Of a stretch of DNA of 64,000 nucleotides, positions 7,335 to 16,341 are shown one piece after another. Each line of letters starts with the position of its first letter. Position 1 is the stretch's first letter. The position numbers were made by a program, and so were the translations under genes. The stretch is from Shewanella halifaxensis HAW-EB4 (GTDB lineage: Bacteria; Pseudomonadota; Gammaproteobacteria; Enterobacterales; Shewanellaceae). The stretch covers positions 4,836,001-4,900,000 of the forward strand of contig NC_010334.1 in assembly GCF_000019185.1 (NCBI RefSeq), in the 5' to 3' direction. Under the pieces are notes generated by a model. The model ran no database searches and was not told where the DNA came from. It saw only the letters and a program-made list of their open reading frames with translations.

Positions 7335-8632
7335 TGTGACTCCTGCTCTATTGTGGATTCGTCTACATCATCTCGCTTCTGGTGCTGGCGCAGCTCTAGC
7401 TCATCTTGTGCTTGGTTATATAGACTAATTTGATAGAAATCGGCCTGAGTAAAGCCATCCTGCCAAAGCTCAACTGGAATATGCTTAAAGCTATCTTTGT
7501 ATTTCTCGGCCACAATCAACTTCTGCTCGGCAATGGCATCGATATCGATCCCATGGGTAGAGTTGCTCAAAGAGAGATGATGCGCCTGATGCGCCGACTC
7601 AAACAGCGCCTCCACCTCACTCCACTTAGCGTGGGACTGAGCTAAGGCTTTAGGTACTAGATAGGGAGACTGCTTATCGCCTAATTTGTAGTGGCGTTTG
7701 AGCAACATAAACTTGCTCGGCAAGGGCTGCTGCGAGTCCCACCAGTGACCATCAATCACATCAAATAGCGCGTTGGTTTGCTCGATAGAGACAGGCTCAA
7801 GCCAGTTAAGGGTTGCCAATAACCATTGGGTCATATGCTGGTTATATAGCTCTTTGTTCATCGCTAAATTATTATTGATTAGCGCCAACGCAATTTTGGC
7901 CCCCAGCATATTGGAGTAGAGATCTTCAGGAGAATACGCCGAGACCGTTTCTGACCAAGGCGCCCAGCTGCGATAACCATGCCACTGGGCAACTTCATGG
8001 GCTTCAGCCATAAAGTAAGCCTGCCTGACTGCAATGGCTGCGGCAACTTCCCAGCGCTGTCGCGCGGTTAAGTGCTTGGTATCAAACTCACTGAGCTCAA
8101 TGGTTCTCGGGCCGATCTCATCTGGGAGCTTAATGGTTTGCAGCTGTCCAAGTTTTGGGTAGACACGGTAAAACAGGGCGATGGCATTGTCAGCAGTATC
8201 GCGCACATGGGCCAGATCGATAAAGCCCCCTTGCAAGGTATACATCTGACCATTATTTTCGGTACCGCGACTGCCATTGGGCGCATCTTTTTGATAGCTA
8301 AAGGTGCCCGCCTCATAGGCATGGGGCCCTACTCTATCGACGGCTAAGGTATTGGCATAACGGAAAAATGGCACCGGAACCGGCCCTATAGTCACTTTCT
8401 GTGCGTTACCAAAGGCGCAGCAAGGACGCACCGCCTTGGGAATATGTACCAAAGGCAGCTCTTGCAGCTCTATCGCGTGCAAAAGGTTTATGTCAGGTTC
8501 GTTGTCGAGAGCCGCGCCAATAGCAACCTCACTGGGCAAGGCTCGCACCTGCCAGTCACTACTACCACAGGCACTCAGTACAAAGATAGCGACAACACTC
8601 ACCATCCCATGGCTAAATACACGACTTATCAT
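7331..8632 (-). CDS. DUF4056-like lipoprotein
   Basis: A 433-residue protein with a lipoprotein signal: hydrophobic core, then LSAC at residue about 22. The mature part shows the CCAFG, PHAYEAG and EWxGYRSW-like segments that I associate with DUF4056, a domain of unknown function; this assignment is from memory. It overlaps both neighbours by 4 bp (ATGA), so it is translated as part of a tight operon with the alpha/beta hydrolase upstream and the BamA-type barrel downstream. Several His/Glu residues (AEAHEVAQWHGY) look like a possible metal site. Function unknown. Confidence 0.6.
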   Translation of the reverse strand: MISRVFSHGMVSVVAIFVLSACGSSDWQVRALPSEVAIGAALDNEPDINLLHAIELQELPLVHIPKAVRPCCAFGNAQKVTIGPVPVPFFRYANTLAVDRVGPHAYEAGTFSYQKDAPNGSRGTENNGQMYTLQGGFIDLAHVRDTADNAIALFYRVYPKLGQLQTIKLPDEIGPRTIELSEFDTKHLTARQRWEVAAAIAVRQAYFMAEAHEVAQWHGYRSWAPWSETVSAYSPEDLYSNMLGAKIALALINNNLAMNKELYNQHMTQWLLATLNWLEPVSIEQTNALFDVIDGHWWDSQQPLPSKFMLLKRHYKLGDKQSPYLVPKALAQSHAKWSEVEALFESAHQAHHLSLSNSTHGIDIDAIAEQKLIVAEKYKDSFKHIPVELWQDGFTQADFYQISLYNQAQDELELRQHQKRDDVDESTIEQESQ

Positions 8633-9537
8633 TGCACAAATGCCCTAATTGTCTGACTGACAATCTCTGGATAATCGTTACTGATCCCGTGAGCTCCTTG
8701 TGGGATAACCACTATCGGCGCAGCTAGGTAATCGGCGAGTTGTATGCCTGATGCCAAAGGAAAAACTTTGTCATTCTCACCCCAAATCAACACACTGGGC
8801 GGCAACGAGTCGGCCACGACATTGGCGGCAATTCTATCTCTATCTGCGGGCAGCCCATCGATAAGCTTGCGCTTTTCATCTAGATAACCTGCAAAGTACT
8901 TGTCATAAATACTCGAATCGATAAAGCCAGGGTACCAAGGGAAGTCGACGAAGGTGGCATCGAGTAAGCGCCGCATCTGCTTTGGCGTTTCAGGCACAAA
9001 GATAGCGCTTGGATCATCGACCTCAAAACGCTGATTCATCTGCAGTAGATCGCTGTCAGAAAACAGTACCCCGGGGCTCGCCAGCAGTACCGCTTTCTCG
9101 ACCTTAGGCTCGTTGATCATCAGATCAAAAGTAACGAAACCTCCATAAGAGATCCCAACCACATTGACCTTATCCAGCTGCAATTCTTGGATCAGCTGCA
9201 TTACCGCCTGCGACTGAGTCGCCAAACTTGGGGCAGCCAGACTCACTGACTCACCAAACCAAGCGAGATCGGGGGCGATGACTCGGTAATCCTTACTGAG
9301 CTCCAGCATCACCTGCTGCCAACTGGTCACCGCCGTACCGCCAAAGCCATGGATAAGCAGCACAGCCTTACCTTGGCCCGCTTGCCAGTAATTAAGCTCG
9401 CCGCCCTCAGTCAGCGCCAATTTATGTTGCTCGAACCCCGCTGTTTGCAGTTGCTGTTTTTCACGAGAGTCGATGATATCGACGGCAGAGCAGCCACTGA
9501 TAAATAGCGTCAGTAACAATAGATAAATATGGCGCAT
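8629..9537 (-). CDS. Alpha/beta hydrolase lipoprotein
   Basis: A 302-residue protein with a lipoprotein signal (FISGC at about residue 16). It has the alpha/beta hydrolase layout: the oxyanion motif HGFGGT, the nucleophile elbow VVGISYGGF (Ser), the acid in WGENDKVFP (Asp) and the catalytic His in GAHGISNDYP. It is expected to be anchored to a membrane facing the periplasm and to hydrolyse an ester or similar bond; the substrate is unknown. It starts 31 bp after the outer membrane protein gene at 9569 and overlaps the next gene by 4 bp. Function class is clear; pathway is not. Confidence 0.85.
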   Translation of the reverse strand: MRHIYLLLLTLFISGCSAVDIIDSREKQQLQTAGFEQHKLALTEGGELNYWQAGQGKAVLLIHGFGGTAVTSWQQVMLELSKDYRVIAPDLAWFGESVSLAAPSLATQSQAVMQLIQELQLDKVNVVGISYGGFVTFDLMINEPKVEKAVLLASPGVLFSDSDLLQMNQRFEVDDPSAIFVPETPKQMRRLLDATFVDFPWYPGFIDSSIYDKYFAGYLDEKRKLIDGLPADRDRIAANVVADSLPPSVLIWGENDKVFPLASGIQLADYLAAPIVVIPQGAHGISNDYPEIVSQTIRAFVQ

Positions 9538-9568
9538 ACTCCCTCCAAGATTTATTTATAAGATGTCG

Positions 9569-10474
9569 TTAAAATCGGTAGCCTAGTCCCAGCATAAAGC
9601 TGCTACGCGTACCAACCCCGAACTCCATTAACAGATCGAAATTCTTAGTTAGTCCAACCTGACTGCCGATTAAGCCGTTCCACTTATCTTCAAGATGCTG
9701 GTTAACCTCAAACTTTGCATCCCCTAAAGGGATGCCGATATCACGCAGATAGCCGCTGAAGGTCTGCTCCACATTTTGATACATGGCGCCAACCCAAACT
9801 TGAACATCGTGATTGTTGTACTTGGTGCGATAACCCGCACGCGGCGACACCACAATGGAGCTGATCTCACCGTCGAGAATATTCAGGCGAGTATTGGTGT
9901 AGTTGACATCCAATAAAGCAAACCAATTATCGATACCACCAACGATGGTGCCGCCGACCCCATAAGTGGTGCCCTTAAAATCCAACACAAAGTCGAATGC
10001 CGGACTAGTAGCGGTACAAGGGTTAAACTTGCAAAATAGTGGCGGTAAGACCTCGGTTAAGTCAGCCTCCAACTTTACGTTTGCAACACTACTGCCCTTG
10101 GTATGACCGATAACGCCATAGAGGTTTAAAAAGGGCAGCACCCACATATCACCTCTCAGGGTCAAGGTTTCAGACGTCTGTTTAGCTTTGCTGCCTTTAA
10201 TACTTAAAATGTCATCTAACCCACCCAGCCCAGAGAAGCCTACCGAGTCGACGACTAAGGGTTGATCCATCTGCATGTAGTTCAGCGTAAAGCCGTAAGG
10301 CTTGGGCAGCTCATGGCCCAAGTCGATCGCTTCTTGGGCCCAGATAGGGAAGGTTCTGTCGTAACGTGCTTTTTGTGGCTCTCGTTCAATCGACTCAGAT
10401 TCAGACTTAGCCTGAACAGGAGAAAAGAAAAACAGCACCGAAAGTGCTGTCAAAATAGAAGTAATTTTAAGCAT
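9569..10474 (-). CDS. Outer membrane beta-barrel protein of unknown function
   Basis: A 301-residue protein if the ATG at 10474 is used; the reading frame stays open for 60 more codons upstream, but only this start places a signal peptide (hydrophobic run ending FFFSPVQAKS) at the N-terminus. The mature protein has repeated amphipathic strands (TLTLRGDMWVLPFLNLYGVIG, split by glycine turns) and ends with LGLGYRF, the C-terminal aromatic signature of barrels. Two cysteines (FCKFNPC) could form a surface disulfide. It is the first gene of the operon with the hydrolase, DUF4056-like and BamA-type genes. No family recognised. Confidence 0.7.
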   Translation of the reverse strand: MLKITSILTALSVLFFFSPVQAKSESESIEREPQKARYDRTFPIWAQEAIDLGHELPKPYGFTLNYMQMDQPLVVDSVGFSGLGGLDDILSIKGSKAKQTSETLTLRGDMWVLPFLNLYGVIGHTKGSSVANVKLEADLTEVLPPLFCKFNPCTATSPAFDFVLDFKGTTYGVGGTIVGGIDNWFALLDVNYTNTRLNILDGEISSIVVSPRAGYRTKYNNHDVQVWVGAMYQNVEQTFSGYLRDIGIPLGDAKFEVNQHLEDKWNGLIGSQVGLTKNFDLLMEFGVGTRSSFMLGLGYRF

Positions 10475-10731
10475 GTATAGATTGAACCTTAAAATAAAAG
10501 ATTTTATGTCGAATATAAAAAAGAGTTTATCGCTGAACACTCTGGCAGGAGATAAATAACTTAGGTTAATTATTACCCACCAAGCTGAATTCAATCTGAA
10601 ACTGTCTCTGGCAACACCACGAATTAGAGTAAACACTCCAAACGAAAAGTCCACAACCTGTTAACCCATAAAGACTAATCAGAAAGTCACATCAAAAAAA
10701 GCTTTCTGTGAATATGTTGCAAAATGACTCG

Positions 10732-12075
10732 CTAGTTGTCGGCTAAATGGGAGAAATCGCCACTATCTTCAGGGGCGACTAAGGTAAATGTCTTCGGGCT
10801 GATCTGCCGCTGCAATATGATATCTACCATGGTGGTTTGATCGGCTTTCAGCAGTACTTGCATCTGCTCACTATCGGAATGAAACTCGCCGCTGCGGTAG
10901 TAGCACATGCCGTTATTAGGTCTAGGCTCTACCCGCAAACCTATCTTGCCATCACTAACCTTAGCTAACTTGTTAGCATCAAAGTAGAAGGTAACCACGT
11001 GGTTATTTTTATGATTTTTCTGCTTATCCAGCATAAAACCTTTAGTAAACTTACCGGGAACAAACTCGACGCCCGAGAGTAAAATGATATCGAAATCCTC
11101 TACTGGTAGACCTGTATCATCAGTAACTCGCACCACCAGCATACTCGCGCGTGGTTTACGTTTAACCTGACTTGCTAGTGTCATCTGCTCTGAAAGAGCC
11201 TCATACTCAGTAAGATTACCCACCTTTAGGCACTGAATAATACGCTGCACCACCGGCTTTGTTGCCGCGTTGCGGCTAGTTACCGAGCCCATAATGCCCT
11301 TTTTGCTACCGCTGTGGCTGGCATTATTGATCACTTCGAAGGCGGTGCGCTGTCTCGGCTTGGAATGTTTACGCAGCTCAAGTGTTGAGACACAGAGCCC
11401 ATCAAAACCGTCACAAGTTTGCGTCGTCTGCGCTAACAGTAGGTGACTAAAGTTAAGGTTCGCCGACGCCACTCTCACCACACCGTCTGAGCCTGCTTCT
11501 GCGGTATAACTATTGAGATAATCGTAGAACTGGCTGTCAATGGTCTCTCCCGTAAGAACAAACGGTAAGGGACCTGCGAGAGTAAACTCTTTAAGCCAAT
11601 GCAGGTTCAATTGATGCTGGCCATCACTGCCAAGCTCCAACCAATCTAAGATGCGCTCACCCGGCTCGATTCCCCCAAAAAAACTCTTGATACGTCCCAG
11701 CCGCGACTTACCTAGCTGAGCAAGTGCTGAGCCATGGTTTGCAGGAGCAAGCATAATCAGATGAGTTAACGGGCAAAGGGCAAGCTTGTCTGCGGCAAAA
11801 TACATCTGCAACCACTGGCGCATAACAGGTGCCCCCGTAGAGTGGGTGATCACTGCAAAAGGTTTATCTCCAAGCAACTCTTCACGGGCATCATTAAAGG
11901 CTTTGGCGATATCACTTAAGCGAACTTCATCATCGAAGCTAATATATCGCCCTAGGTGAATATGGCGAATAGAGAGAGCAACCTCTGGGTCCATCAGTTT
12001 AACGAGCGCTTGTGGCAACTGCGCATAAGTGTCTGTATTGGTAACACTCCATCCATGAACAAAGACCAATTCCAT
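10732..12075 (-). CDS. Lipase/phospholipase-like alpha/beta hydrolase
   Basis: A 447-residue protein with no obvious signal peptide. The start is ATG 12075, five bases behind GAGG; an open frame continues 13 codons upstream but lacks such a site. It begins with strand-HG motif LVFVHGW, and has a lipase elbow AVITHSTGAP (Ser in HSTG), a possible acid in GSDGVV and a candidate His in NNASHSGSKK. The C-terminal 130 residues, beginning about RASMLVVRVTDD, look like a beta-sandwich domain. The layout resembles triacylglycerol lipase/phospholipase proteins acting on lipids; the substrate is not known. It precedes the envelope operon on the same strand with a 257-bp gap. Confidence 0.7.
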   Translation of the reverse strand: MELVFVHGWSVTNTDTYAQLPQALVKLMDPEVALSIRHIHLGRYISFDDEVRLSDIAKAFNDAREELLGDKPFAVITHSTGAPVMRQWLQMYFAADKLALCPLTHLIMLAPANHGSALAQLGKSRLGRIKSFFGGIEPGERILDWLELGSDGQHQLNLHWLKEFTLAGPLPFVLTGETIDSQFYDYLNSYTAEAGSDGVVRVASANLNFSHLLLAQTTQTCDGFDGLCVSTLELRKHSKPRQRTAFEVINNASHSGSKKGIMGSVTSRNAATKPVVQRIIQCLKVGNLTEYEALSEQMTLASQVKRKPRASMLVVRVTDDTGLPVEDFDIILLSGVEFVPGKFTKGFMLDKQKNHKNNHVVTFYFDANKLAKVSDGKIGLRVEPRPNNGMCYYRSGEFHSDSEQMQVLLKADQTTMVDIILQRQISPKTFTLVAPEDSGDFSHLADN

Positions 12076-12317
12076 CATCACCTCAACAGCGAGCAACTTA
12101 CCACTTGATGACAAGTTGCTTCGACCTATTTATACAGTACAGATTATCTAATCAGTAATTTTCAACAGCTTAGCAAATAGCACTTAGTATCTATATAGCA
12201 AAATAATCAACATCAGCGATCGTTAATACCATTCAGTTATTATTCAGCTAGTTCCCCCTATGATGTCTCCAACGAAACGCAACACCTAAACAATTTTACC
12301 TAGTGTGGGAGCACAAC

Positions 12318-12938
12318 ATGAAAACTAAATCACTTATCTTAGCGTCTGTAATGGCAACGGCAATCTCGGCACCCACTATGGCTGCAGACTGGTTCATTGG
12401 TGGCGGTGTTGGCGCACAGCAAAACACTTACAAAGGTTCTTACGACCCTGAAATCCAAAATCCAATTGAGGGTGGCTCTCAGACTCAACATCTAAAAGAG
12501 ACCGAAAATAACGTTATCTATGAAGTCAGAGCCGGTGTCTATCTAAATGATGCTAACCGTGTTTACGGTACTTACTCTTACAACTCAGATGACTTTAGCC
12601 GCCAGCAAAGCTTCTTAATGTCTTATGACTACTTAGTTGGCCTAGGCGACAGCAACAAACTTAACTGGTTTATTGGTGCGACAGCAGGTATGAACCATAT
12701 AAGCCCAGAAGCCAGCGTTCTGGATTCGAAGAACCGCTTCGTCTGGGGTGGTCAAACAGGTCTAATGTATAAGATTAACGACAAGGTGAGCACCGAAATT
12801 GGCTACCGCTACCTTAAGCAAGATTATGATGTAAGTGCACCAGGCCCAACACCGTACAGCGGCGCTATTGTTGGCTCAGAAAGCGCATCATTAAACGATA
12901 GCCAGCAACTTTACCTATCTGTTGACTACCGCTTCTAA
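12318..12938 (+). CDS. OmpA-like small outer membrane beta-barrel protein
   Basis: A 206-residue protein starting at ATG 12318 with GGGAG 7 bp upstream; a GTG at 12303 in the same frame would overlap that site. The signal peptide ends at TMAADW. The mature protein has about eight amphipathic strands (WFIGGGVGAQQNTY, VIYEVRAGVYLND, KVSTEIGYRYL) and the C-terminal YLSVDYRF, as in OMP_b-brl/OmpW-OmpA type barrels. It is monocistronic, followed by a strong terminator. Role unknown. Confidence 0.75.
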   Translation: MKTKSLILASVMATAISAPTMAADWFIGGGVGAQQNTYKGSYDPEIQNPIEGGSQTQHLKETENNVIYEVRAGVYLNDANRVYGTYSYNSDDFSRQQSFLMSYDYLVGLGDSNKLNWFIGATAGMNHISPEASVLDSKNRFVWGGQTGLMYKINDKVSTEIGYRYLKQDYDVSAPGPTPYSGAIVGSESASLNDSQQLYLSVDYRF

Positions 12939-12987
12939 GGGCTACAGCTTCTAAATGAGCCGCTTCTAAGAAAAATGGTTAAAACAA

Positions 12988-13020
12988 TAAGGCCGCCAAC
13001 TCACTGAGTTGGCGGCCTTA
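12988..13020. terminator. Strong bidirectional terminator
   Basis: A perfect 15-bp stem (TAAGGCCGCCAACTC with its inverse) and a 3-bp loop between the convergent OmpA-like and NhaC genes. The minus-strand reading is followed by TTGTTTTAACC, giving the better U-tract. Confidence 0.8.
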
Positions 13021-13077
13021 TGCTATCTGCAGCTAAGCGATGTCTAAACATCAGTTAAGCAATATCTAAACAAGAGC

Positions 13078-14544
13078 TCAGCGTTCAGCTTGAACAAACT
13101 TTTGGTATGCGGCCAACATAGATACCGCCACCAGAATAACCGCTAACCAAGCCCAAAATTCTGATACCGCTAGATTAATCAACTGAAAGCCAACCAGTGA
13201 ACTGACCGCCGCAATAATGGCAAAAGGGAGTTGCGTAATCACGTGGTCATGGGGCGCACAACCTGAGCTAGTTGCACTGATCACACTGGTATCAGATATC
13301 GGTGAGCAATGATCGCCAAATACGGAGCCTGCCATTACCGCGCTTAACGCGGGTAACAGGAGTTGAGCTTCAACCGTTAATGCGACTTCTGCGCCAATCG
13401 GGATCATAATGGCAAGCGTTCCCCAACTTGACCCTGTAGCAAATGCCATAATTGCACAGAGTAAAAAAGTGCCTGAGACCAGCATATCTTTTGATAAAAA
13501 CTGCTCAGCCCAAGCAGCAAGTAGCTTAGCCACACCTAAATCGACTATCACCGCGCCTATCATCCAAGTAAATAGCAAAATAGCGATGGCAAAACCGATA
13601 CTGCGTACCCCAGAAGCGAGATCGCCCAACAATAAGCTCAAACTGCGTCCACCTAACTTGAGTATAAAAATTGCCAACACGGTTGCCAGCAAGCAGGCAT
13701 TACGCATAGCTGTACCGATATCTGCCGCGGCAATCCAATCACCCAAACTATCACCCTGTGCATTACTGGCTCCAGAGTACAAGGTCAAACTGATAGAGGC
13801 TAAAAGTAGCGTCGCCATAGGCAAGCCTAATAGCCAAGGATTGCCCGCCTCTACCTCCTCACTGTTTTGCTCGATAGCGAAATCAGAATGAAAGCCAATA
13901 CCAAACCAAGCTACCAATAAAGACAGTAGCACTATAGTAACCGCATAGAAGTTCATCTTGGCGATCTCAACAAATGACTCTAATGGTGTTAGTGGTAATA
14001 AGGTTATGCCCGCTAGGATGGCCATTACATAAGGTCCCCAGCTAGAGAAAGGCAGAAGTGCACATAAAGGGGAAGCATTCGAGTCGACCAGATAAGCAAT
14101 TTGCTCACGAGGCACCTTGTACCTCTGGCTAAGGGGCTGACAAACATGCCCCACGGCTAAACAGCTAAAGATGCCATCGATAAATACTATCCAACCCAGT
14201 AGCACAATACCAATCCGTGCCTGACGACCACTTTTTATCCTGTGATATAACCAGTCGGCAAATTGTTTTACCGCTCCTCCCCGCGCTAATAACTGGGTCA
14301 TCATCCCGAGAAGAATCATGGCCGCCAGTACATTTAAGTGCCAAGCTTGCCATTGGCCATCGCGGTAGAATTGTAGCCAAACCCTATCAGCCATATATGA
14401 GACTGATTGAGTCAAACTAAAATCCGTTAAGATCAATGCACCGGAGACAATTCCAACGCCCAAAGCAACCAAGGTTCTGCGAAGCAAAAGGGCCAGAATC
14501 AGTGTCAGCAGCAGCGGAACGAGGACGAGGAGATTGCTGGTCAT
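13078..14544 (-). CDS. NhaC-family Na+/H+ antiporter
   Basis: A 488-residue inner membrane protein with about 11-12 predicted transmembrane helices. Family motifs are visible: FIDGIFSCLAVGHVCQPLS in the middle of the N-terminal half, ATGSSWGTLAIMIPIG, and GSVFGDHCSPISDTSVISAT, the NhaC/MleN hallmark. The family exchanges Na+ for H+, sometimes coupled to organic acids such as malate and lactate. ATG 14544 is chosen; a GTG two codons upstream is possible. No clear Shine-Dalgarno sequence. It appears monocistronic. Confidence 0.88.
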   Translation of the reverse strand: MTSNLLVLVPLLLTLILALLLRRTLVALGVGIVSGALILTDFSLTQSVSYMADRVWLQFYRDGQWQAWHLNVLAAMILLGMMTQLLARGGAVKQFADWLYHRIKSGRQARIGIVLLGWIVFIDGIFSCLAVGHVCQPLSQRYKVPREQIAYLVDSNASPLCALLPFSSWGPYVMAILAGITLLPLTPLESFVEIAKMNFYAVTIVLLSLLVAWFGIGFHSDFAIEQNSEEVEAGNPWLLGLPMATLLLASISLTLYSGASNAQGDSLGDWIAAADIGTAMRNACLLATVLAIFILKLGGRSLSLLLGDLASGVRSIGFAIAILLFTWMIGAVIVDLGVAKLLAAWAEQFLSKDMLVSGTFLLCAIMAFATGSSWGTLAIMIPIGAEVALTVEAQLLLPALSAVMAGSVFGDHCSPISDTSVISATSSGCAPHDHVITQLPFAIIAAVSSLVGFQLINLAVSEFWAWLAVILVAVSMLAAYQKFVQAER

Positions 14545-14724
14545 GGTCACGATTCAATAAGAAATAATTAGAAGAATACTAACGACTTAGCAACAAGTGC
14601 AAAAAAAAACTATTTTTAACAATTTTATCGGCTATTTTTTCTTCATTTAGCATAATTAACTATTCACCCATGCCGCGTCGCTGCTAGAATCGGAGCTATC
14701 ATCTCGCTATCAAAGGGACTCGCC

Positions 14725-14928
14725 ATGAGCCTAGAACTATTATCCAAATTGGAAACAAAAATCCAAGCCGCACTGGAAACTATCGAGCTACTAAAAATGG
14801 AGCTTGAGGAAGAGAAGCAGACTAGCAGCAGCCTGTCAGAGCAGAACCAACAGCTACAGCAGGAACTTACCTCTTGGAATGAGAAAGTAACTGGCCTAGT
14901 TGGTCTACTCAACGAAGAAGTAAACTAA
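14725..14928 (+). CDS. zapB: Cell division protein ZapB
   Basis: A 67-residue, almost entirely coiled-coil protein. It begins SLELLSKLETKIQAALETI and continues with leucine heptads (LLKMELEEE, LSEQNQQLQQEL), closely matching the start of E. coli ZapB (SLEVFEKLEAKVQQAIDTI). ZapB assembles on the inner face of the Z-ring through ZapA. The protein is somewhat shorter than the E. coli one. The stop codon directly abuts the terminal repeat of the MITE-like element, so the insertion lies immediately behind the gene. Confidence 0.9.
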   Translation: MSLELLSKLETKIQAALETIELLKMELEEEKQTSSSLSEQNQQLQQELTSWNEKVTGLVGLLNEEVN

Positions 14929-15179
14929 TACCAATCAATATAAGTAGTTGATCTACTCAGAGCGCTTTTGGCAAACTAATTCAAGGCGAATAACTGAAAG
15001 AATGGTTGTTCCCTTGTCAAGTTGTTCAACGCAGAAGTAGGCAGCCAAAAACGCTCCAGAATGGCGAGTTTTAGCACTCCTGATGCTGTGTTAACGAGCT
15101 TAACCGCAGAATAACTATGCTCTTGCCTCAGAATCGCTAAACTCTCGCTGAGCGAGCAAATCTTTATACTGATTGGTAT
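14928..15179. mobile_element. MITE-like element, 252 bp, with 16-bp terminal inverted repeats
   Basis: ATACCAATCAATATAA at 14928-14943 matches the inverse of TTATACTGATTGGTAT at 15164-15179 in 15 of 16 positions. The interior has no credible coding region (the open minus-strand frame inside is not protein-like). Length, terminal repeats and lack of a transposase fit a miniature inverted-repeat transposable element. No clear target duplication could be identified. It sits exactly between the zapB and ytfK stop codons. Confidence 0.7.
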
Positions 15180-15185
15180 CAAACG

Positions 15186-15398
15186 TTATGCAGTTTGCAT
15201 CTCGTTACTCTGGGACTCAATTAACTCATTGAGCTCTAAAATAGCCTGCTTAACTTTAGGCAGGCTTTTTCTTGGCAGTAAAAACCGCCCCTTATCAAAC
15301 TCTAGTCGACCTAGATCTTTAACCCAGATCACCCCAGACAAAAAAATACGCGCGTGTTTAACAATCAGTTTGGGTGCATAGACAGGAAAAACTCTCAT
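15186..15398 (-). CDS. ytfK: YtfK (DUF1107) family protein
   Basis: A 70-residue protein starting at ATG 15398 behind a strong GGGAGG 5 bp upstream. The central segment IWVKDLGRLEFDKGRFLLP matches the conserved core of E. coli YtfK (LYIKDVGAFEFDKGKILIP). E. coli YtfK is a small soluble protein that promotes SpoT-dependent accumulation of (p)ppGpp under phosphate and fatty acid starvation; the same role is likely here but not shown. The gene is monocistronic, and the MITE-like element ends 6 bp beyond its stop. Confidence 0.8.
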   Translation of the reverse strand: MRVFPVYAPKLIVKHARIFLSGVIWVKDLGRLEFDKGRFLLPRKSLPKVKQAILELNELIESQSNEMQTA

Positions 15399-15563
15399 AA
15401 GACCTCCCGATAGCGTCTTCGCTTGTTGTTATTTATTTTTAATTGGACATATTTTGTACCATGAGAGTTGCATTTTTTTAAGAAAATAAATGTAATAATT
15501 TTAATCAAATTGCGCGCAAAAGAAGAATGTCTATGGCAATCAAATGCATAAATAAAATATAAA

Positions 15564-15585
15564 AAAGGAGCCGTTAGGCTCCTTT
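15564..15585 (-). terminator. Rho-independent terminator of dsbA
   Basis: On the minus strand AAAGGAGCC-TAAC-GGCTCCTTT is followed by a T-rich run. It lies 20 bp past the dsbA stop codon. Confidence 0.85.
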
Positions 15586-15604
15586 CAATTCATCCAGCTG
15601 CAAA

Positions 15605-16216
15605 TTACTTTTGCGTTGCTAGGTAATAGGCGATATCGAGTAGTTCTTGGTAAGACTTGATAGCCCCCGTCTCAACACGGTATTTACCGTTAACCACCAA
15701 TGCTGGTACGCCTGCAATCTTGGCATTTTCAGTATCACGCTTCATCTTAGACATCTGCGCGTTAACCATGAACGACTTGGCCGCCGCATCGAATGCCTTA
15801 GGATCGACACCGTTAACAACGAAAAGCGCCTTGATATCGTCTAGATTAGTGAAGTGCTGCTTCTTATCTTGAATTGCAGAAAACAGAGCGTGCTCCATCT
15901 TCTCTTCAATCTTTAGCTGATGTGCGATAGCGAATGCACGAGACATCTCAACGCCCATTTCACGACCAATAAAATCAACATGGTTTTGCTTAAATGTCAC
16001 CCCATCAGGAATAGTCGCCTTGATCTTAGGCACCTGCTCTTTAGCAAAGGTGTAGCAGTGTGGGCAGTAGAAAGAGAAGAACTCAGCAATCTCTGGCTTA
16101 GCCGTGCCAGGGCCTTCGTTAATAACCGTGTAATGTACGCCTTCTTCGTATTGAGCCGCCATCGCAGCCATAGGCGCCATCAATAGTGCAAATGCAACTA
16201 ATAAAGCTTTTTTCAT
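15605..16216 (-). CDS. dsbA: Thiol:disulfide interchange protein DsbA
   Basis: A 203-residue periplasmic protein with a signal peptide ending at AMAAQY. The thioredoxin-fold active site CPHC is at residues 51-54 in FFSFYCPHCYTF, and the cis-proline loop is at GVPALVVNG. It introduces disulfide bonds into exported proteins and is reoxidised by DsbB. The length matches the family. It lies downstream of srkA on the same strand, the order found in E. coli (yihE-dsbA), which supports both identifications. Confidence 0.96.
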   Translation of the reverse strand: MKKALLVAFALLMAPMAAMAAQYEEGVHYTVINEGPGTAKPEIAEFFSFYCPHCYTFAKEQVPKIKATIPDGVTFKQNHVDFIGREMGVEMSRAFAIAHQLKIEEKMEHALFSAIQDKKQHFTNLDDIKALFVVNGVDPKAFDAAAKSFMVNAQMSKMKRDTENAKIAGVPALVVNGKYRVETGAIKSYQELLDIAYYLATQK

Positions 16217-16341
16217 CTAACTTCCCCTCGATGCAAATCGTGCATCACGCTAATAATTTGGATATAACATAATGTGCTTTGGAGTTGACCTCAAGCGCAA
16301 AAGTTCATTTTTCTGTTACAAAATAAGTGCCTTCAGCTGTT

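Noticed and set aside
9569..10654. Longer start (10654) for the outer membrane protein at 9569
   Set aside because: It would put 60 residues in front of a clear signal peptide; ATG 10474 is preferred.
13409..13891. 160-codon plus-strand frame opposite the NhaC gene
   Set aside because: The minus strand encodes a clear antiporter with family motifs; the plus frame is its antisense shadow.
14976..15182. Minus-strand frame inside the MITE-like element
   Set aside because: It ends with the terminal repeat of the element and has no domain or ribosome site; such frames are usual in non-coding MITEs.
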